A stretch of 64,000 bases of DNA from Methylobacillus gramineus (GTDB lineage Bacteria; Pseudomonadota; Gammaproteobacteria; Burkholderiales; Methylophilaceae). The notes under the pieces were generated by a model, which saw only the letters and a program-made list of their open reading frames with translations, ran no database searches and was not told the DNA's origin. Below, one piece after another: positions 53,987-63,282 of the stretch (its first letter is position 1; every line of letters starts with the position of its first letter). Location: positions 168,639-232,638 of the forward strand of contig NZ_JAJAVE010000002.1 of assembly GCF_020532675.1 (NCBI RefSeq). Direction: 5' to 3'. The translations under genes were made by a program, and so were the position numbers.

Positions 53987-54673
53987 GTGGCAAAACCATT
54001 AGTTCAAATGGCATTAGATTCATTGGATTTCGATCAAACAGTAGCACTTGCTACGACTGTTGCACCACACGTTGATATTCTTGAAATTGGTACGCCATGC
54101 ATCAAGTACAACGGAATCAAACTGCTGGAAACTCTGCGTGCAAAGTTCCCGAACAACAAAATCCTGGTTGATCTGAAGACCATGGATGCTGGCTTCTACG
54201 AAGCTGAACCATTCTATAAGGCCGGTGCTGACATCGTGACCGTTCTGGGTACTGCCGATATCGGTACTATCAAGGGCGTGATTGACGTTGCCAACAAATA
54301 CGGCAAAAAAGCTCAAGTTGACTTGATCAACGTACAAGACAAAGCTAAGCGTACACAAGAAGTAGCTAAGCTGGGCGCTCACATCATTGGCGTACATACA
54401 GGTCTGGATCAACAAGCTGCTGGTCAAACTCCATTTGCTGACTTGGGTCTGGTATCCGGTCTGAATCTGGGTGTTGATATCTCTGTAGCTGGTGGTGTTA
54501 AAGCGACTACAGCGAAGCAAGTAGTGGATGCTGGTGCTACTATTGTAGTGGCTGGTGCTGCTATCTACGGCGCTGCTGATCCTGCTGCTGCTGCTGCTGA
54601 AATCAGCAACGCTGCCAAGGGTACTCAAAGCAGTGGTGGTGTGTTCGGTTGGCTGAAGAAGCTGTTCAGCTAA
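53987..54673 (+). CDS. hps: 3-hexulose-6-phosphate synthase Hps
   Basis: Hps condenses formaldehyde with ribulose 5-phosphate to hexulose 6-phosphate, the entry to the RuMP pathway. GTG at 53987 gives 228 residues. The barrel motifs are clear: MALDSLDFDQTVALA (near 7), DILEIGTPCIKYNGIKLLE (near 30), VDLKTMDAGFYEAE (near 60, with Asp and Lys), IIGVHTGLDQQA near 131 and VAGGVKATT near 168. The C-terminal SGGVFGWLKKLFS tail is longer than in some homologues. Codon use is strongly biased, with GCT for Ala, and unlike the his genes around it. No hexulose-phosphate isomerase gene is adjacent. Confidence 0.96.
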   Translation: MAKPLVQMALDSLDFDQTVALATTVAPHVDILEIGTPCIKYNGIKLLETLRAKFPNNKILVDLKTMDAGFYEAEPFYKAGADIVTVLGTADIGTIKGVIDVANKYGKKAQVDLINVQDKAKRTQEVAKLGAHIIGVHTGLDQQAAGQTPFADLGLVSGLNLGVDISVAGGVKATTAKQVVDAGATIVVAGAAIYGAADPAAAAAEISNAAKGTQSSGGVFGWLKKLFS

Positions 54674-54687
54674 TCTAGCTGTACACT

Positions 54688-54765
54688 GACGGCATCACTT
54701 GGTGATGTCGTGATTTACTCGCAAACCGCTGCAAGACCTGTTAACAGTTTTGCAGCGGTTTTGAT
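54688..54765 (+). terminator. Two tandem hairpins after hps
   Basis: ACGGCATCAC pairs with GTGATGTCGT around TTG near 54689-54711 (one wobble), then AAACCGCTGCAA (54723-54734) pairs with TTGCAGCGGTTT (54750-54761), followed by TGATTTTCTT. The second should end the hps transcript before hisB. The first could be an RNA 3' stabiliser. Confidence 0.8.
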
Positions 54766-54796
54766 TTTCTTAATCTAGAAGATTTAAACTATTGCC

Positions 54797-55384
54797 ATGC
54801 GTAACGCCGAAGTCAGTCGTAATACTCTGGAAACCAAGATCGCTGTCTCCATCAATCTGGATGGTACTGGTGTATCCAAGTTAAGTAGCGGGGTTGGATT
54901 TTTCGACCATATGCTAGACCAGATCGCACGCCATGGCATGATGGATATCATGGTCGAGTGTCAGGGTGACCTGCATATTGATGCACACCACACCGTAGAG
55001 GATGTGGGAATTGCACTCGGTCAAGCCTTCAGCAAGGCATTGGGTGACAAAAAGGGCATACGCCGTTATGCCCATGCCTACGTGCCTTTGGATGAAGCCT
55101 TGTCTCGTGTGGTGCTGGATATCTCTGGTCGTCCTGGGTTGGATTTTAATGTTGAATTTACACGGGCTCGCATTGGCGAATTTGATGTTGATCTAGTGCG
55201 TGAGTTTTTCCAGGGTTTCGTTAACCATGCTGATATCACATTGCATATTGATAACCTGCGTGGAAAAAATGCTCACCATCAGGCTGAGACGATTTTCAAG
55301 GCATTTGGCCGCGCTTTGCGCGCTGCAGTTGAACTTGACCCCCGTATGGTGGGTATAATGCCTTCTACTAAAGGTAGTTTATAG
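54797..55384 (+). CDS. hisB: Imidazoleglycerol-phosphate dehydratase HisB
   Basis: Removes water from imidazoleglycerol phosphate, using two manganese ions. The 195-residue monofunctional form lacks the phosphatase domain of the Escherichia coli fusion. Metal-binding segments are visible: [16 protein letters not shown] near 39, [17 protein letters not shown] near 67, [23 protein letters not shown] near 155. ATG at 54797 lies 33 bp after the hps terminator, with no obvious -35/-10 of its own; transcription probably begins inside or before this gap or through read-through. Confidence 0.95.
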   Translation: MRNAEVSRNTLETKIAVSINLDGTGVSKLSSGVGFFDHMLDQIARHGMMDIMVECQGDLHIDAHHTVEDVGIALGQAFSKALGDKKGIRRYAHAYVPLDEALSRVVLDISGRPGLDFNVEFTRARIGEFDVDLVREFFQGFVNHADITLHIDNLRGKNAHHQAETIFKAFGRALRAAVELDPRMVGIMPSTKGSL

Positions 55385-55412
55385 ACTTTCCCCAGTCTTC
55401 CTAATCGTAACC

Positions 55413-56057
55413 ATGACACATATAGCTGTTGTTGATTATGGCATGGGCAATTTACGCTCTGTGTCCAAAGCCCTGGAGCATGTAGCTCCAAACCAGAAAG
55501 TCATTGTGACCAGTGACCCAGCCCAAATTGCTGCCGCTGATCGAGTGGTATTTCCGGGGCAGGGAGCAATGCCGGATTGTGTGCGCGAGCTTGATGCACG
55601 TGGTTTGCGTGACGCGGTGGTGGCTGCTGCCGCTGAAAAACCGTTTCTCGGTATCTGTATTGGCTTGCAATTGCTGTTTGAACACAGTGAAGAAGGTGAT
55701 GCTGCTGGCCTTGGCATCTTTAAAGGTAAGGTAAAACGTTTTGCCCCTGCCGATATGCATGATGCCGATGGGGCCAAGCTCAAAGTGCCGCATATGGGCT
55801 GGAATCAGGTATACCAGAGCCAGTCGCATCCTCTCTGGCATGGCATAGAGGATGGCGAGCGCTTTTATTACGTGCATAGTTATTATGTGGCACCTGAAGA
55901 TGCTAGTCTGGATGCAGGCTTTAGCGAATATCCTGCGCGATTTACAAGTTGTATTGCGCGCGGCAATCTGTTTGCTGCGCAATTCCATCCGGAGAAAAGC
56001 CACAATGCTGGCCTTAAACTCCTTTCAAACTTCGTCCAGTGGGACGGGGGTAATTAA
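55413..56057 (+). CDS. hisH: Imidazole glycerol phosphate synthase, glutaminase subunit HisH
   Basis: Class I glutamine amidotransferase that feeds ammonia to HisF. The 214-residue product has the nucleophile Cys in [19 protein letters not shown] (near 83), the oxyanion region [13 protein letters not shown] near 47-58, and the catalytic His/Glu pair in [13 protein letters not shown] near residue 195. It starts 28 bp after hisB and is followed by hisA 17 bp on. Confidence 0.95.
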   Translation: MTHIAVVDYGMGNLRSVSKALEHVAPNQKVIVTSDPAQIAAADRVVFPGQGAMPDCVRELDARGLRDAVVAAAAEKPFLGICIGLQLLFEHSEEGDAAGLGIFKGKVKRFAPADMHDADGAKLKVPHMGWNQVYQSQSHPLWHGIEDGERFYYVHSYYVAPEDASLDAGFSEYPARFTSCIARGNLFAAQFHPEKSHNAGLKLLSNFVQWDGGN

Positions 56058-56074
56058 AACTTAGTCTAAACATC

Positions 56075-56818
56075 ATGCTCATTATTCCAGCTATCGACCT
56101 GAAAGACGGTCATTGTGTACGTTTGAAACAAGGATTGATGGAAGATGCCACCGTATTTTCCGAAGATCCAGGCGCCATGGCGCGTCACTGGGTAGACCAG
56201 GGCGGCAAGCGCCTGCATTTGGTCGATTTGAATGGTGCATTTGCTGGTAAACCAGTCAATGAAGATGCCATCAAGGCCATTGTCAGCGCGGTGGGCAATG
56301 ATATTCCCATCCAGCTTGGTGGCGGTATCCGTGATCTAGAAACCATAGAGCGCTATCTGGATAATGGTATTAGCTACGTTATCATCGGTACGGCGGCGGT
56401 GAAAAACCCGGGCTTCCTGCACGAGGCATGTTATGCCTTCCCTGGGCAGATTATGGTGGGCCTGGATGCCAAGGATGGCAAGGTGGCTGTGGATGGCTGG
56501 TCCAAGTTGACAGGACACGATGTGATTGACCTGGCCAAGAAATTTGAGGATTACGGTGTCGAGGCTATTGTCTATACGGATATTGGTCGGGACGGCATGT
56601 TGACTGGTGTCAATATTGAAGCCACGGTGGCGCTTGCACAAGCTTTGACCATTCCTGTGATTGCCAGTGGTGGTGTCACCAATCTGGAGGATGTGCGTCG
56701 CTTGTCTGCCGTAGCAGATGAGGGTGTGATCGGTGCGATCACCGGGCGTGCCATTTATGAAGGCACATTGAATTTTGCCGAGGCACAGGCCCTGGCAGAT
56801 GAATTGGCGGGTGGATGA
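56075..56818 (+). CDS. hisA: ProFAR isomerase HisA
   Basis: An Amadori isomerase with a TIM barrel; it converts ProFAR to PRFAR. The 247-residue product has the two catalytic Asp: one in [19 protein letters not shown] (near 8) and the other in [18 protein letters not shown] near 165-176. Phosphate-binding Gly loops QLGGGIRD (near 80) and [12 protein letters not shown] are present. The stop overlaps the hisF start by 4 bp (ATGA). Confidence 0.96.
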   Translation: MLIIPAIDLKDGHCVRLKQGLMEDATVFSEDPGAMARHWVDQGGKRLHLVDLNGAFAGKPVNEDAIKAIVSAVGNDIPIQLGGGIRDLETIERYLDNGISYVIIGTAAVKNPGFLHEACYAFPGQIMVGLDAKDGKVAVDGWSKLTGHDVIDLAKKFEDYGVEAIVYTDIGRDGMLTGVNIEATVALAQALTIPVIASGGVTNLEDVRRLSAVADEGVIGAITGRAIYEGTLNFAEAQALADELAGG

Positions 56819-57573
56819 GTTTAGCCAAGCGTATTATTCCTTGCCTGGACGTGACCAATGGTCGCGTGGTCAAAGGCGTCAATTTTCTGGAGTTACGCGA
56901 TGCTGGTGATCCAGTGGAGATTGCACGTCGCTACGATGAGCAGGGTGCTGATGAGTTAACGTTCCTGGACATCACAGCGAGTTCGGATAATCGTGGCCTC
57001 ATTCTCAATATCATTGAGCAGGTTGCTTCGCAGGTGTTTATACCCTTGACGGTGGGCGGCGGAGTACGCGCGGTGGAAGATGTGCGCCGGTTGCTCAATG
57101 CAGGGGCTGATAAAGTTAGTATTAATACGTCTGCTGTGACTAATCCACAACTGGTAGCCGATGCCGCTTCGCGCTTTGGTTCCCAGTGCATAGTCGTCGC
57201 GATTGATGCCAAGCAAGTGGGCGATCATTGGGAAGTATTTACTCATGGAGGTCGGCAGGCGACAGGCATTGACGCAATTGAGTGGGCCAGAAAAATGGTG
57301 GCATTGGGTGCCGGTGAGTTGCTGGTCACCAGCATGGACAGGGATGGTACCAAGATAGGCTTTAATCTGCCGTTGAACCGCGCAATCAGTGACGCAGTGG
57401 ATGTGCCTATCATTGCTTCTGGCGGCGTAGGTAATCTGACTCACCTGGTTGAGGGTGTGAAAGAGGGTGGTGCGGATGCTGTATTGGCTGCCAGTATTTT
57501 CCATTATGGGGAATACACAGTGCGCGAAGCCAAGGAATACATGCGCGACTATGGCATAGAGGTACGGTTGTGA
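56815..57573 (+). CDS. hisF: Imidazole glycerol phosphate synthase, cyclase subunit HisF
   Basis: The barrel half of the synthase, accepting ammonia from HisH and producing IGP and AICAR. The 252-residue product has the catalytic Asp in [18 protein letters not shown] (near 11) and in [16 protein letters not shown] near 130, and the Gly-rich loops [13 protein letters not shown] and [12 protein letters not shown]. Both ends overlap neighbours by 4 bp, so hisA-F-I are coupled. Confidence 0.96.
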   Translation: MSLAKRIIPCLDVTNGRVVKGVNFLELRDAGDPVEIARRYDEQGADELTFLDITASSDNRGLILNIIEQVASQVFIPLTVGGGVRAVEDVRRLLNAGADKVSINTSAVTNPQLVADAASRFGSQCIVVAIDAKQVGDHWEVFTHGGRQATGIDAIEWARKMVALGAGELLVTSMDRDGTKIGFNLPLNRAISDAVDVPIIASGGVGNLTHLVEGVKEGGADAVLAASIFHYGEYTVREAKEYMRDYGIEVRL

Positions 57574-57962
57574 GTAACCTATGGCTGGATAAAGTCAGTT
57601 GGACTACAGATGGCTTGGTGCCGGTGATTGCCCAGGAATTTGGTACCAACAAGGTGTTGATGTTTGCCTGGATGAATCGCGAGGCATTGCGCCTGACGGC
57701 AGAAACCAGGCAGGCCGTCTATTGGTCGCGTTCTCGCAATCGCCTTTGGCATAAGGGCGAAGAGTCTGGGCATGTGCAAAAAGTGCATGATATCAGGCTG
57801 GACTGTGACGAGGATGTGGTGCTGATTCTGGTTGAACAGGTGGGAGGCATTGCCTGTCATACTGGCAGGCATAACTGTTTTTTCCAGAAACTGGAACACA
57901 ATGATTGGATAGTAGATCAGCCGGTCGTGAAAAATCCTGAGGATATCTACCACCATGAGTGA
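57570..57962 (+). CDS. hisI: Phosphoribosyl-AMP cyclohydrolase HisI
   Basis: Hydrolyses the adenine ring of phosphoribosyl-AMP. The 130-residue monofunctional protein has [16 protein letters not shown] near 34-48, the metal ligands [13 protein letters not shown] and the Cys/His group [15 protein letters not shown] near 95-109. HisE is separate, unlike the fused HisIE of Escherichia coli. It overlaps hisF by 4 and hisE by 8 bp. Confidence 0.95.
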   Translation: MSNLWLDKVSWTTDGLVPVIAQEFGTNKVLMFAWMNREALRLTAETRQAVYWSRSRNRLWHKGEESGHVQKVHDIRLDCDEDVVLILVEQVGGIACHTGRHNCFFQKLEHNDWIVDQPVVKNPEDIYHHE

Positions 57963-58275
57963 TGTGTTGAACAGGCTGGCCGAACTGTTGGAACAGCGTA
58001 AACTGGCAGATCCTCAATCTTCTTATGTGGCAAAGCTGTATGCCAAGGGCACAGATACCATACTTAAGAAGATAGGCGAGGAAGCGGCAGAAACGATTAT
58101 TGCCGCCAAGGATGGAGATGCTGAGAAAATTGTCTATGAAACTGCGGATCTCTGGTTTCATTGCATGGTAATGCTGGCACATGCCGGGCTTGGCCCCCAG
58201 GATGTCTTGAATGAGCTGGCCAGGCGCGAGGGTTTGTCGGGTATTGATGAAAAGGCCTCCCGTCCAGCGGATTGA
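57955..58275 (+). CDS. hisE: Phosphoribosyl-ATP pyrophosphatase HisE
   Basis: Removes pyrophosphate from phosphoribosyl-ATP. The 106-residue MazG-like protein begins [16 protein letters not shown] and shows the metal-binding helix [18 protein letters not shown] near 44-61, with EAAE, and [11 protein letters not shown] near 71. It is the last his gene; hinT follows 56 bp downstream. Its start overlaps hisI by 8 bp. Confidence 0.95.
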   Translation: MSDVLNRLAELLEQRKLADPQSSYVAKLYAKGTDTILKKIGEEAAETIIAAKDGDAEKIVYETADLWFHCMVMLAHAGLGPQDVLNELARREGLSGIDEKASRPAD

Positions 58276-58331
58276 TCAACGAGGACTGGGATGTCGTACC
58301 CAGCTTTTGCGAAATAGACAGGAATATCTTG

Positions 58332-58670
58332 ATGAATGCTGATTGTATTTTTTGTAAGATAGTAAGTAATGATATTCCTTCCAATACATTCTATGAGGAT
58401 GAGGATGTCGTTGTATTTCATGACATTCATCCTATTGCACCGGTACACTTTTTAATAGTGCCCAAGTTACACGTTGAAAGCTTGGCAAGCTGTGATGAAA
58501 CGCATCACGGATTGCTCGGCAAAATGCTTTTATTAGCACCCAAACTTGCTACCCAGCTAGGTCTGAAAGGATTTCGCACCATGATCAATACTGGGCGTGA
58601 AGGTGGACAGGAAGTGTTTCATATACACATACATGTATTTGGTGGCGGTGAAACGCTACCAAAGATCTGA
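58332..58670 (+). CDS. hinT: HIT-family nucleoside phosphoramidase HinT
   Basis: A cytoplasmic purine nucleoside phosphoramidase. The start is [11 protein letters not shown] at 58332, behind AGGAATATC; an in-frame upstream start is possible but not conserved. The 112-residue product has the zinc-like Cys pair CIFC at residues 5-8, [16 protein letters not shown] near 36, and the catalytic triad [10 protein letters not shown] near the end. It lies between hisE and tatA, as in many Betaproteobacteria. Confidence 0.93.
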   Translation: MNADCIFCKIVSNDIPSNTFYEDEDVVVFHDIHPIAPVHFLIVPKLHVESLASCDETHHGLLGKMLLLAPKLATQLGLKGFRTMINTGREGGQEVFHIHIHVFGGGETLPKI

Positions 58671-58689
58671 CATATCAGGAGGGCGAGCA

Positions 58690-58905
58690 ATGGGTTCATT
58701 TAGTATTTGGCACTGGCTGATCGTACTGGCGATTGTGGTATTGATTTTTGGCACCAAGAAGCTGCGTAATATCGGTAGCGATGTTGGTGGCGCTGTTAAG
58801 AACTTCAAGGAAGCTGTGAATGACGGTAAGTCGACCCCCATTCTGGAAGACGAGGCGCAAGGTAATACCATCGATAATGAGATCAGGCAAAAGCAGAAAC
58901 AATAG
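58690..58905 (+). CDS. tatA: Sec-independent translocase component TatA
   Basis: TatA polymerises to form the protein channel for folded Tat substrates. The start MGSFSIWHW at 58690 has an AGGAGGG ribosome site. The 71-residue product has the short membrane helix [15 protein letters not shown], the FG hinge and the amphipathic helix [21 protein letters not shown], followed by an acidic/Gln tail. tatA, B and C are in the same operon; SoxY at 2524 and other substrates may use it. Confidence 0.95.
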   Translation: MGSFSIWHWLIVLAIVVLIFGTKKLRNIGSDVGGAVKNFKEAVNDGKSTPILEDEAQGNTIDNEIRQKQKQ

Positions 58906-58922
58906 GCTGGAGAGTATCCCCA

Positions 58923-59294
58923 TTGTTTGATATTGCCTTCTCTGAGCTGGTCGTTATTTGCGTTGTTGCGCTGATTGTGATCGGCCCGGAAAAACTGCCC
59001 AAGGTCGCACGTACGGTGGGCTTGCTGGTGGGGCGCGTGCAGCGTTATGTGAATGGTGTTAAATCCGATATCAGTCGTGAACTCCGGTTTGAGGAGCTGC
59101 AACGCTTGCAGGATCAGGTACGAGAAGGCATCAATCAGGCCGAGTCGGCAGTGAACCGTGAGGTGAACCAGATTGGAGACATTGGCAAGAGTCTGGCCAA
59201 TGATATAAAGCCAGAGACGGACAACCCCGTTGATGCCAGCTCCGCGTTATCGGAGCACAATATTAACGATAGTAAAACTGGTAAGCCGGATTGA
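58923..59294 (+). CDS. tatB: Sec-independent translocase component TatB
   Basis: TatB works with TatC to recognise twin-arginine signals. The 123-residue product starts at TTG with MFDIAFSELVVICVVALIVIGPEKLPKVARTVG: membrane helix, G-P hinge and a long amphipathic helix. The tail is Asp/Ser/Asn-rich and variable. Its stop TGA overlaps the tatC TTG start. Confidence 0.93.
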   Translation: MFDIAFSELVVICVVALIVIGPEKLPKVARTVGLLVGRVQRYVNGVKSDISRELRFEELQRLQDQVREGINQAESAVNREVNQIGDIGKSLANDIKPETDNPVDASSALSEHNINDSKTGKPD

Positions 59295-60019
59295 ACCCCT
59301 CTGACACCTTTATATCGCATCTGATAGAGCTGCGTGATCGATTGTTACGTATTGTGGTTGGGCTAGTCCTGATCATGATTGCATTGTTTCCGTTTGCGAA
59401 TGACATCTATACTTTTCTGGCCCAGCCTTTATTGAAAAGTCTACCTGTTGGTGGGCAGATGATAGCTACCGATGTCACCACACCATTTTTTGTGCCGATG
59501 AAAGTGGTCATGCTGACGGCATTTATGATTGCCTTGCCGCATACGCTTTACCAAATCTGGGCATTTGTGGCACCTGGTTTATATACCCATGAACGCCGTT
59601 TGATTGGCCCGCTCGTATTTGCCAGTACCGTGTTATTTCTGTGTGGCATGGCGTTTGCCTATTTCCTGGTGTTTCCCGTGGTATTTGGCTTTATTGCCGG
59701 TACTGCACCGACAGGGGTGGCCGTCATGACGGATATAGGTAAATACCTGGATTTTGCCATCACGCTATTCATGGCGTTCGGTTTGGCATTTGAAGTGCCA
59801 GTCGCTGTCGTGTTGTTAGTGAGTGCCGGTGTGGTGAATGTGCAGACGCTACGCGAAGCCAGGTCTTATGTGATTGTAGGTGCCTTTGTCCTGGGGGCTA
59901 TCTTTACACCCCCGGATGTCATTTCACAAATTATGCTGGCCGTGCCTTTATGGCTGCTCTATGAGGTGGGCATTCTTGTGGCCAGCCTGATGCAGAAAAA
60001 GGCCAGGCAACTTAGTTAA
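59291..60019 (+). CDS. tatC: Sec-independent translocase component TatC
   Basis: The twin-arginine receptor, a six-helix membrane protein. The 242-residue product opens MNPSDTFISHLIELRDRLLR, with the conserved Glu in HLIELRDRL, and has FVAPGLYTHERRLIGPLV near 98 and TPPDVISQIMLAVPLWLLYEVGI near 205. The start is TTG at 59291, overlapping tatB by 4 bases. It converges on the DegS-type protease with 20 bp between stops. Confidence 0.95.
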   Translation: MNPSDTFISHLIELRDRLLRIVVGLVLIMIALFPFANDIYTFLAQPLLKSLPVGGQMIATDVTTPFFVPMKVVMLTAFMIALPHTLYQIWAFVAPGLYTHERRLIGPLVFASTVLFLCGMAFAYFLVFPVVFGFIAGTAPTGVAVMTDIGKYLDFAITLFMAFGLAFEVPVAVVLLVSAGVVNVQTLREARSYVIVGAFVLGAIFTPPDVISQIMLAVPLWLLYEVGILVASLMQKKARQLS

Positions 60020-60039
60020 GTTGGTCGTTTCAGACTGCC

Positions 60040-61206
60040 TTACTCTTCGTTGCGAGCTACTTCCGGCTTCGGCCGCTTGCCGATTACAATCGAAACCGTC
60101 ATTTCTTTCTGGTTGCGTGCGATCTTCACCGTGACTTTTTTCTCTGGCTTCAAGCTTGAAATGACATTAAGCATTGTGGAGCTGTCTATTACTTCACGGC
60201 TGTCGATCTCCAGCAGAATATCACCGGGACGCAAGCCTGCATTGTCTGCAGGCCCGCCACGCAACACGCCAGCAATAAGTGAGCCGCGAATTTGCTTGAG
60301 ATGAAAGGATTCCGCCAGCTCAGGTGTAATGTCTTGCGCTTCTATGCCGATCCATCCACGTGTTACGCTACCCTGGCGTATGATTTGTTCCATTACTTGT
60401 TTGACTAGGCTTACCGGGATTGCAAAGCCTATGCCCATGGAGCCACCACTGCGTGAGTAAATGGCACTGTTGATGCCGACCAGATTGCCCTGGGTATCGA
60501 TCAATGCGCCGCCAGAGTTACCCGGATTGATCGGGGCATCGGTTTGGATAAAGTTCTCGAATGTGTTGATACCTAAATGGTTGCGTCCGAGCGCACTGAT
60601 AATGCCCTGCGTCACAGTCTGGCCCACGCCAAATGGATTGCCGATGGCGAGAACGACATCGCCAACGTTGATATTTTCCTGTTGCGCAAATGTGATGGCA
60701 GGTAGGTTACGGACATTAACCTTGAGTACTGCAAGATCGGTTTCAGGGTCTGTACCGACTACACGTGCTGGAACGGTTCGCCCGTCCGCCAATGCGATTT
60801 CGATTTCATCGGCAGCCTCAATCACGTGGTGATTGGTAAGGATCAGGCCCTGGCTGTTAACGATGACACCAGAGCCCAGGCTGTTCTCGCGTTGGCTTTG
60901 TTGTTGCTCATCCTGTTGTTCGCCAAAGAAATGGCGAAACAAGGGATCGTCCATAAGCGGACTTTCGGTCGTCTGTGAAGCTTTTTTGGAGGTGAAAATA
61001 TTGACCACACTGGGCATGGCAGTCTTGGCCGCCACGCTGTAAGAGCCTGGCTGTGTCATGGTTTCTTCAGTGTTGGAGGGCGCTTCTTTGACGATCAAGG
61101 AGGTGTCGCGATGAGGAAGTACGTGTGGGTAAAACAACTGCACCACGAAAAGTGCAGCAAGACTGATGGTGACGGTCTGTGCAAAAATAAGCCAGAGTTT
61201 GCGCAT
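60040..61206 (-). CDS. degS: Membrane-anchored HtrA/DegS-type serine protease with one PDZ domain
   Basis: A periplasmic trypsin-like protease of the stress-response family; DegS in Escherichia coli cleaves RseA. The 388-residue product has an N-terminal membrane anchor (LIFAQTVTISLAALFVVQLF), catalytic His in LTNHHVIEAADEIEI near 128, Asp in TDPETDLAVLKV near 158, Ser in PGNSGGALI near 231, and a single C-terminal PDZ domain (about 275-370). One PDZ plus an anchor distinguishes it from DegP/DegQ. No rseA gene is nearby. Confidence 0.9.
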   Translation of the reverse strand: MRKLWLIFAQTVTISLAALFVVQLFYPHVLPHRDTSLIVKEAPSNTEETMTQPGSYSVAAKTAMPSVVNIFTSKKASQTTESPLMDDPLFRHFFGEQQDEQQQSQRENSLGSGVIVNSQGLILTNHHVIEAADEIEIALADGRTVPARVVGTDPETDLAVLKVNVRNLPAITFAQQENINVGDVVLAIGNPFGVGQTVTQGIISALGRNHLGINTFENFIQTDAPINPGNSGGALIDTQGNLVGINSAIYSRSGGSMGIGFAIPVSLVKQVMEQIIRQGSVTRGWIGIEAQDITPELAESFHLKQIRGSLIAGVLRGGPADNAGLRPGDILLEIDSREVIDSSTMLNVISSLKPEKKVTVKIARNQKEMTVSIVIGKRPKPEVARNEE

Positions 61207-61247
61207 GTTTTTTCGATTTGGCGTAGATCTAAATGTGGAGAATCACA

Positions 61248-61994
61248 ATGAAACTAAAAGAGCTGGTCGATTATACCGGACAATTCCTGCAGGTAGAGCG
61301 CTTCCGTGATTATTGTCCCAATGGCCTACAAGTGCAGGGCAGGCCGGAGATCAAAAAGCTGGTCAGTGGTGTGACTGCCAGCATGGCCTTGTTGCGAGCA
61401 GCACAAGAGGCGGAGGCCGATGCGGTGCTGGTTCATCATGGCTATTTCTGGCGGAATGAAAATCCAAGCATTACAGGAATCAAGCAGCAGCGCCTCAAAT
61501 TCCTCCTGCAGCATGATATCAATCTGTTGGCTTATCACTTGCCACTGGATGCGCACGTGGCGCTAGGTAATAACGCTGAGCTTGGACGTATTCTGGGGAT
61601 AAGTCTGGAGGGTTGGGCCGGGGAGCAGAATCTGATTGCCTATGGCAGCCTGCCAGATCAACTTAAGCTGGGTGAATTTGCCCTGAAGTTGGAAAGTGTG
61701 TTGCATAGACCACCGCATATATTCGGTGACCACGATAAGCCCATCCGCCGAATTGCTTGGTGTACTGGTGGAGCGCAGGGATATTTCGAGGAAGCTATTG
61801 CCTTGGGTGTGGATGTATTTATCAGTGGTGAAGTGTCGGAGCAGGTGTTTCATCTTGCGGCTGAAACCGGAGTGGCCTATATAGCTGCCGGACATCATGC
61901 CACTGAGCGATACGGAATACAGGCCTTGGGGCAGCATCTTGCGCAGCAGTTCCAGCTGGAGCACCAATTCATTGAAATAAAAAATCCTATATAG
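61248..61994 (+). CDS. ybgI: NIF3/YbgI-family protein (GTP cyclohydrolase I type 2 homologue)
   Basis: A 248-residue metal-binding hydrolase-like protein whose substrate is not settled; homologues are annotated as Nif3-like dinuclear metal-centre hexameric proteins. ATG at 61248 (MKLKELVDYT) has GGAGAATC before it. Metal-site motifs are DYCPNGLQVQG near 24, VHHGYFWRNENP near 64, LLAYHLPLDAH near 90-100, and AAGHHATERYGIQALG near 216-231. It is divergent from the DegS-type protease across 41 bp. Confidence 0.9.
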   Translation: MKLKELVDYTGQFLQVERFRDYCPNGLQVQGRPEIKKLVSGVTASMALLRAAQEAEADAVLVHHGYFWRNENPSITGIKQQRLKFLLQHDINLLAYHLPLDAHVALGNNAELGRILGISLEGWAGEQNLIAYGSLPDQLKLGEFALKLESVLHRPPHIFGDHDKPIRRIAWCTGGAQGYFEEAIALGVDVFISGEVSEQVFHLAAETGVAYIAAGHHATERYGIQALGQHLAQQFQLEHQFIEIKNPI

Positions 61995-62180
61995 TCATTT
62001 AACTTAATGAATATTAAGGAAAAAACAAGGTATTCCTTTTAATTTCAATTTAAACTCTGTAAACTACGCGGCTGATTATTAATTTGCCACGTTTCTCATC
62101 ATCCGTAGTGTGCTTGCATTTGTCTGGTTATGGCTGTTTGGGTGGCAGTTTTGTATTTATATTGTGTATTTATCTAGGGG

Positions 62181-62217
62181 CGAAAATTCCAGTGCGGGAT
62201 TTTCGTCTGACTTTTTT
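62181..62217 (+). terminator. Terminator-like hairpin in the sspA leader
   Basis: CGAAAATTCC (62181-62190) pairs with GGGATTTTCG (62196-62205) around AGTGC, with TCTGAC before a run of six T (62212-62217). It ends 22 bp before the sspA ATG. It may be an attenuator or a remnant stop of an earlier upstream gene; the 245-bp gap holds no gene. Confidence 0.5.
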
Positions 62218-62239
62218 CATCAGCCGGGATTGAATAATT

Positions 62240-62839
62240 ATGATGACTTTGTATTCGGGTACTACCTGCCCATATAGCCACCGTTGCCGCATCGTGCTAT
62301 TTGAAAAGGGAATGGACTTTCAGGTGATTGATGTGGATATGGCAAACAAACCGGAAGATCTGGCAGTGATCAATCCCCATAACACTGTACCTGTTTTGGT
62401 TGAGCGTGATCTGGTGCTTGAACAGGCCAATATCATCAATGAGTATATTGATGAGCGCTTTCCGCATCCACAGTTGATGCCTGCCGATCCGGTGATGCGA
62501 GCTCGTGCACGTTTGTTCTTGCATAACTTTGAAGATCAGTTGTTTAGCCAGATTGGGGATATTGAATCCGGTAATGCCAAGGCTGCAGATAAGGCCAGAG
62601 CCAATGTGCGTGACAATCTAACGCAAATTGTGCCTTTGTTTAGCCGTCAGCAATATATTCTTGGTGATGAGTTTTCCATGCTGGATGTGGCGATTGCGCC
62701 GCTGTTGTGGCGCCTTGGTCATTATGGCATTGAGCTGCCAAAGCAAGCTGCCCCTTTACTAAAGTACGCAGAACGTATATTCTCTCGCCCGGCTTACATA
62801 GAAGCAATGACCCCTTCCGAAAAAGCAATGCGTAAATAG
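62240..62839 (+). CDS. sspA: Stringent starvation protein A homologue SspA (GST fold)
   Basis: SspA binds RNA polymerase and supports stationary-phase and acid-stress transcription. The 199-residue product has the thioredoxin-like domain (TLYSGTTCPYSHRCRIVLFEKGMDFQVID, then NPHNTVPVLVERDLVLEQANIINEYIDERFP) and an all-helical GST C-terminal domain. The Cys-Pro-Tyr-Ser motif sits where GSTs have their catalytic residue, but SspA proteins lack glutathione transferase activity. It is followed by sspB 8 bp on. Confidence 0.93.
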   Translation: MMTLYSGTTCPYSHRCRIVLFEKGMDFQVIDVDMANKPEDLAVINPHNTVPVLVERDLVLEQANIINEYIDERFPHPQLMPADPVMRARARLFLHNFEDQLFSQIGDIESGNAKAADKARANVRDNLTQIVPLFSRQQYILGDEFSMLDVAIAPLLWRLGHYGIELPKQAAPLLKYAERIFSRPAYIEAMTPSEKAMRK

Positions 62840-62847
62840 GGGGTGGC

Positions 62848-63267
62848 ATGGCTGAATTGACATCAACCAAGCCCTATATGATTCGTGCGATTCACGAGTG
62901 GTGTACGGATAACGGCTTGACGCCACATTTGCTGGTTGCGGTGAATTCGCAGACGCGTGTACCAATGGCGTATGTGAAGGATGGGCAGATAGTGCTGAAT
63001 ATCAATTACAGCGCTACAAAAAGTTTGCATATTGGATCGGATGCTGTTACATTCTCAGCCCGTTTCGGTGGTGCATCAAATGAGTTGTATGTGCCGATTG
63101 ATGCGGTGCGTAGAATTTTTGCTCGCGAGAATGGTGAAGGCATGTTTTTTCAGGAGGATCCGCAAGGTTCAGATCCTGACAATACCGATGCTAAAAGTAG
63201 TAATGCGGATGCAGGTAATGCTCATCCGCCGGTAGTAAAAAAACCATCCTTAAAGGTGGTTAAATAA
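62848..63267 (+). CDS. sspB: ClpXP protease specificity-enhancing factor SspB
   Basis: SspB delivers ssrA-tagged proteins to ClpXP. The 139-residue product has TKPYMIRAIHEWCTDNGLTPHLLVAV near 5-30, LNINYSATKSLHIGSDAVTFSARFGG near 48-73, and IPIDAVRRIFARENGEGMFF-like segment (VPIDAVRRIFARENGEGMFF), then a variable acidic linker. The C-terminal VVKKPSLKVVK is the ClpX-docking motif of the family. It ends 16 bp before the first tRNA gene. Confidence 0.94.
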   Translation: MAELTSTKPYMIRAIHEWCTDNGLTPHLLVAVNSQTRVPMAYVKDGQIVLNINYSATKSLHIGSDAVTFSARFGGASNELYVPIDAVRRIFARENGEGMFFQEDPQGSDPDNTDAKSSNADAGNAHPPVVKKPSLKVVK

Positions 63268-63282
63268 CAGTTTTGTGGTTGT

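Noticed and set aside
54570..54600. Run of GCT triplets in hps
   Set aside because: It is a coded Ala stretch with the gene's usual codon choice, not a separate repeat element.
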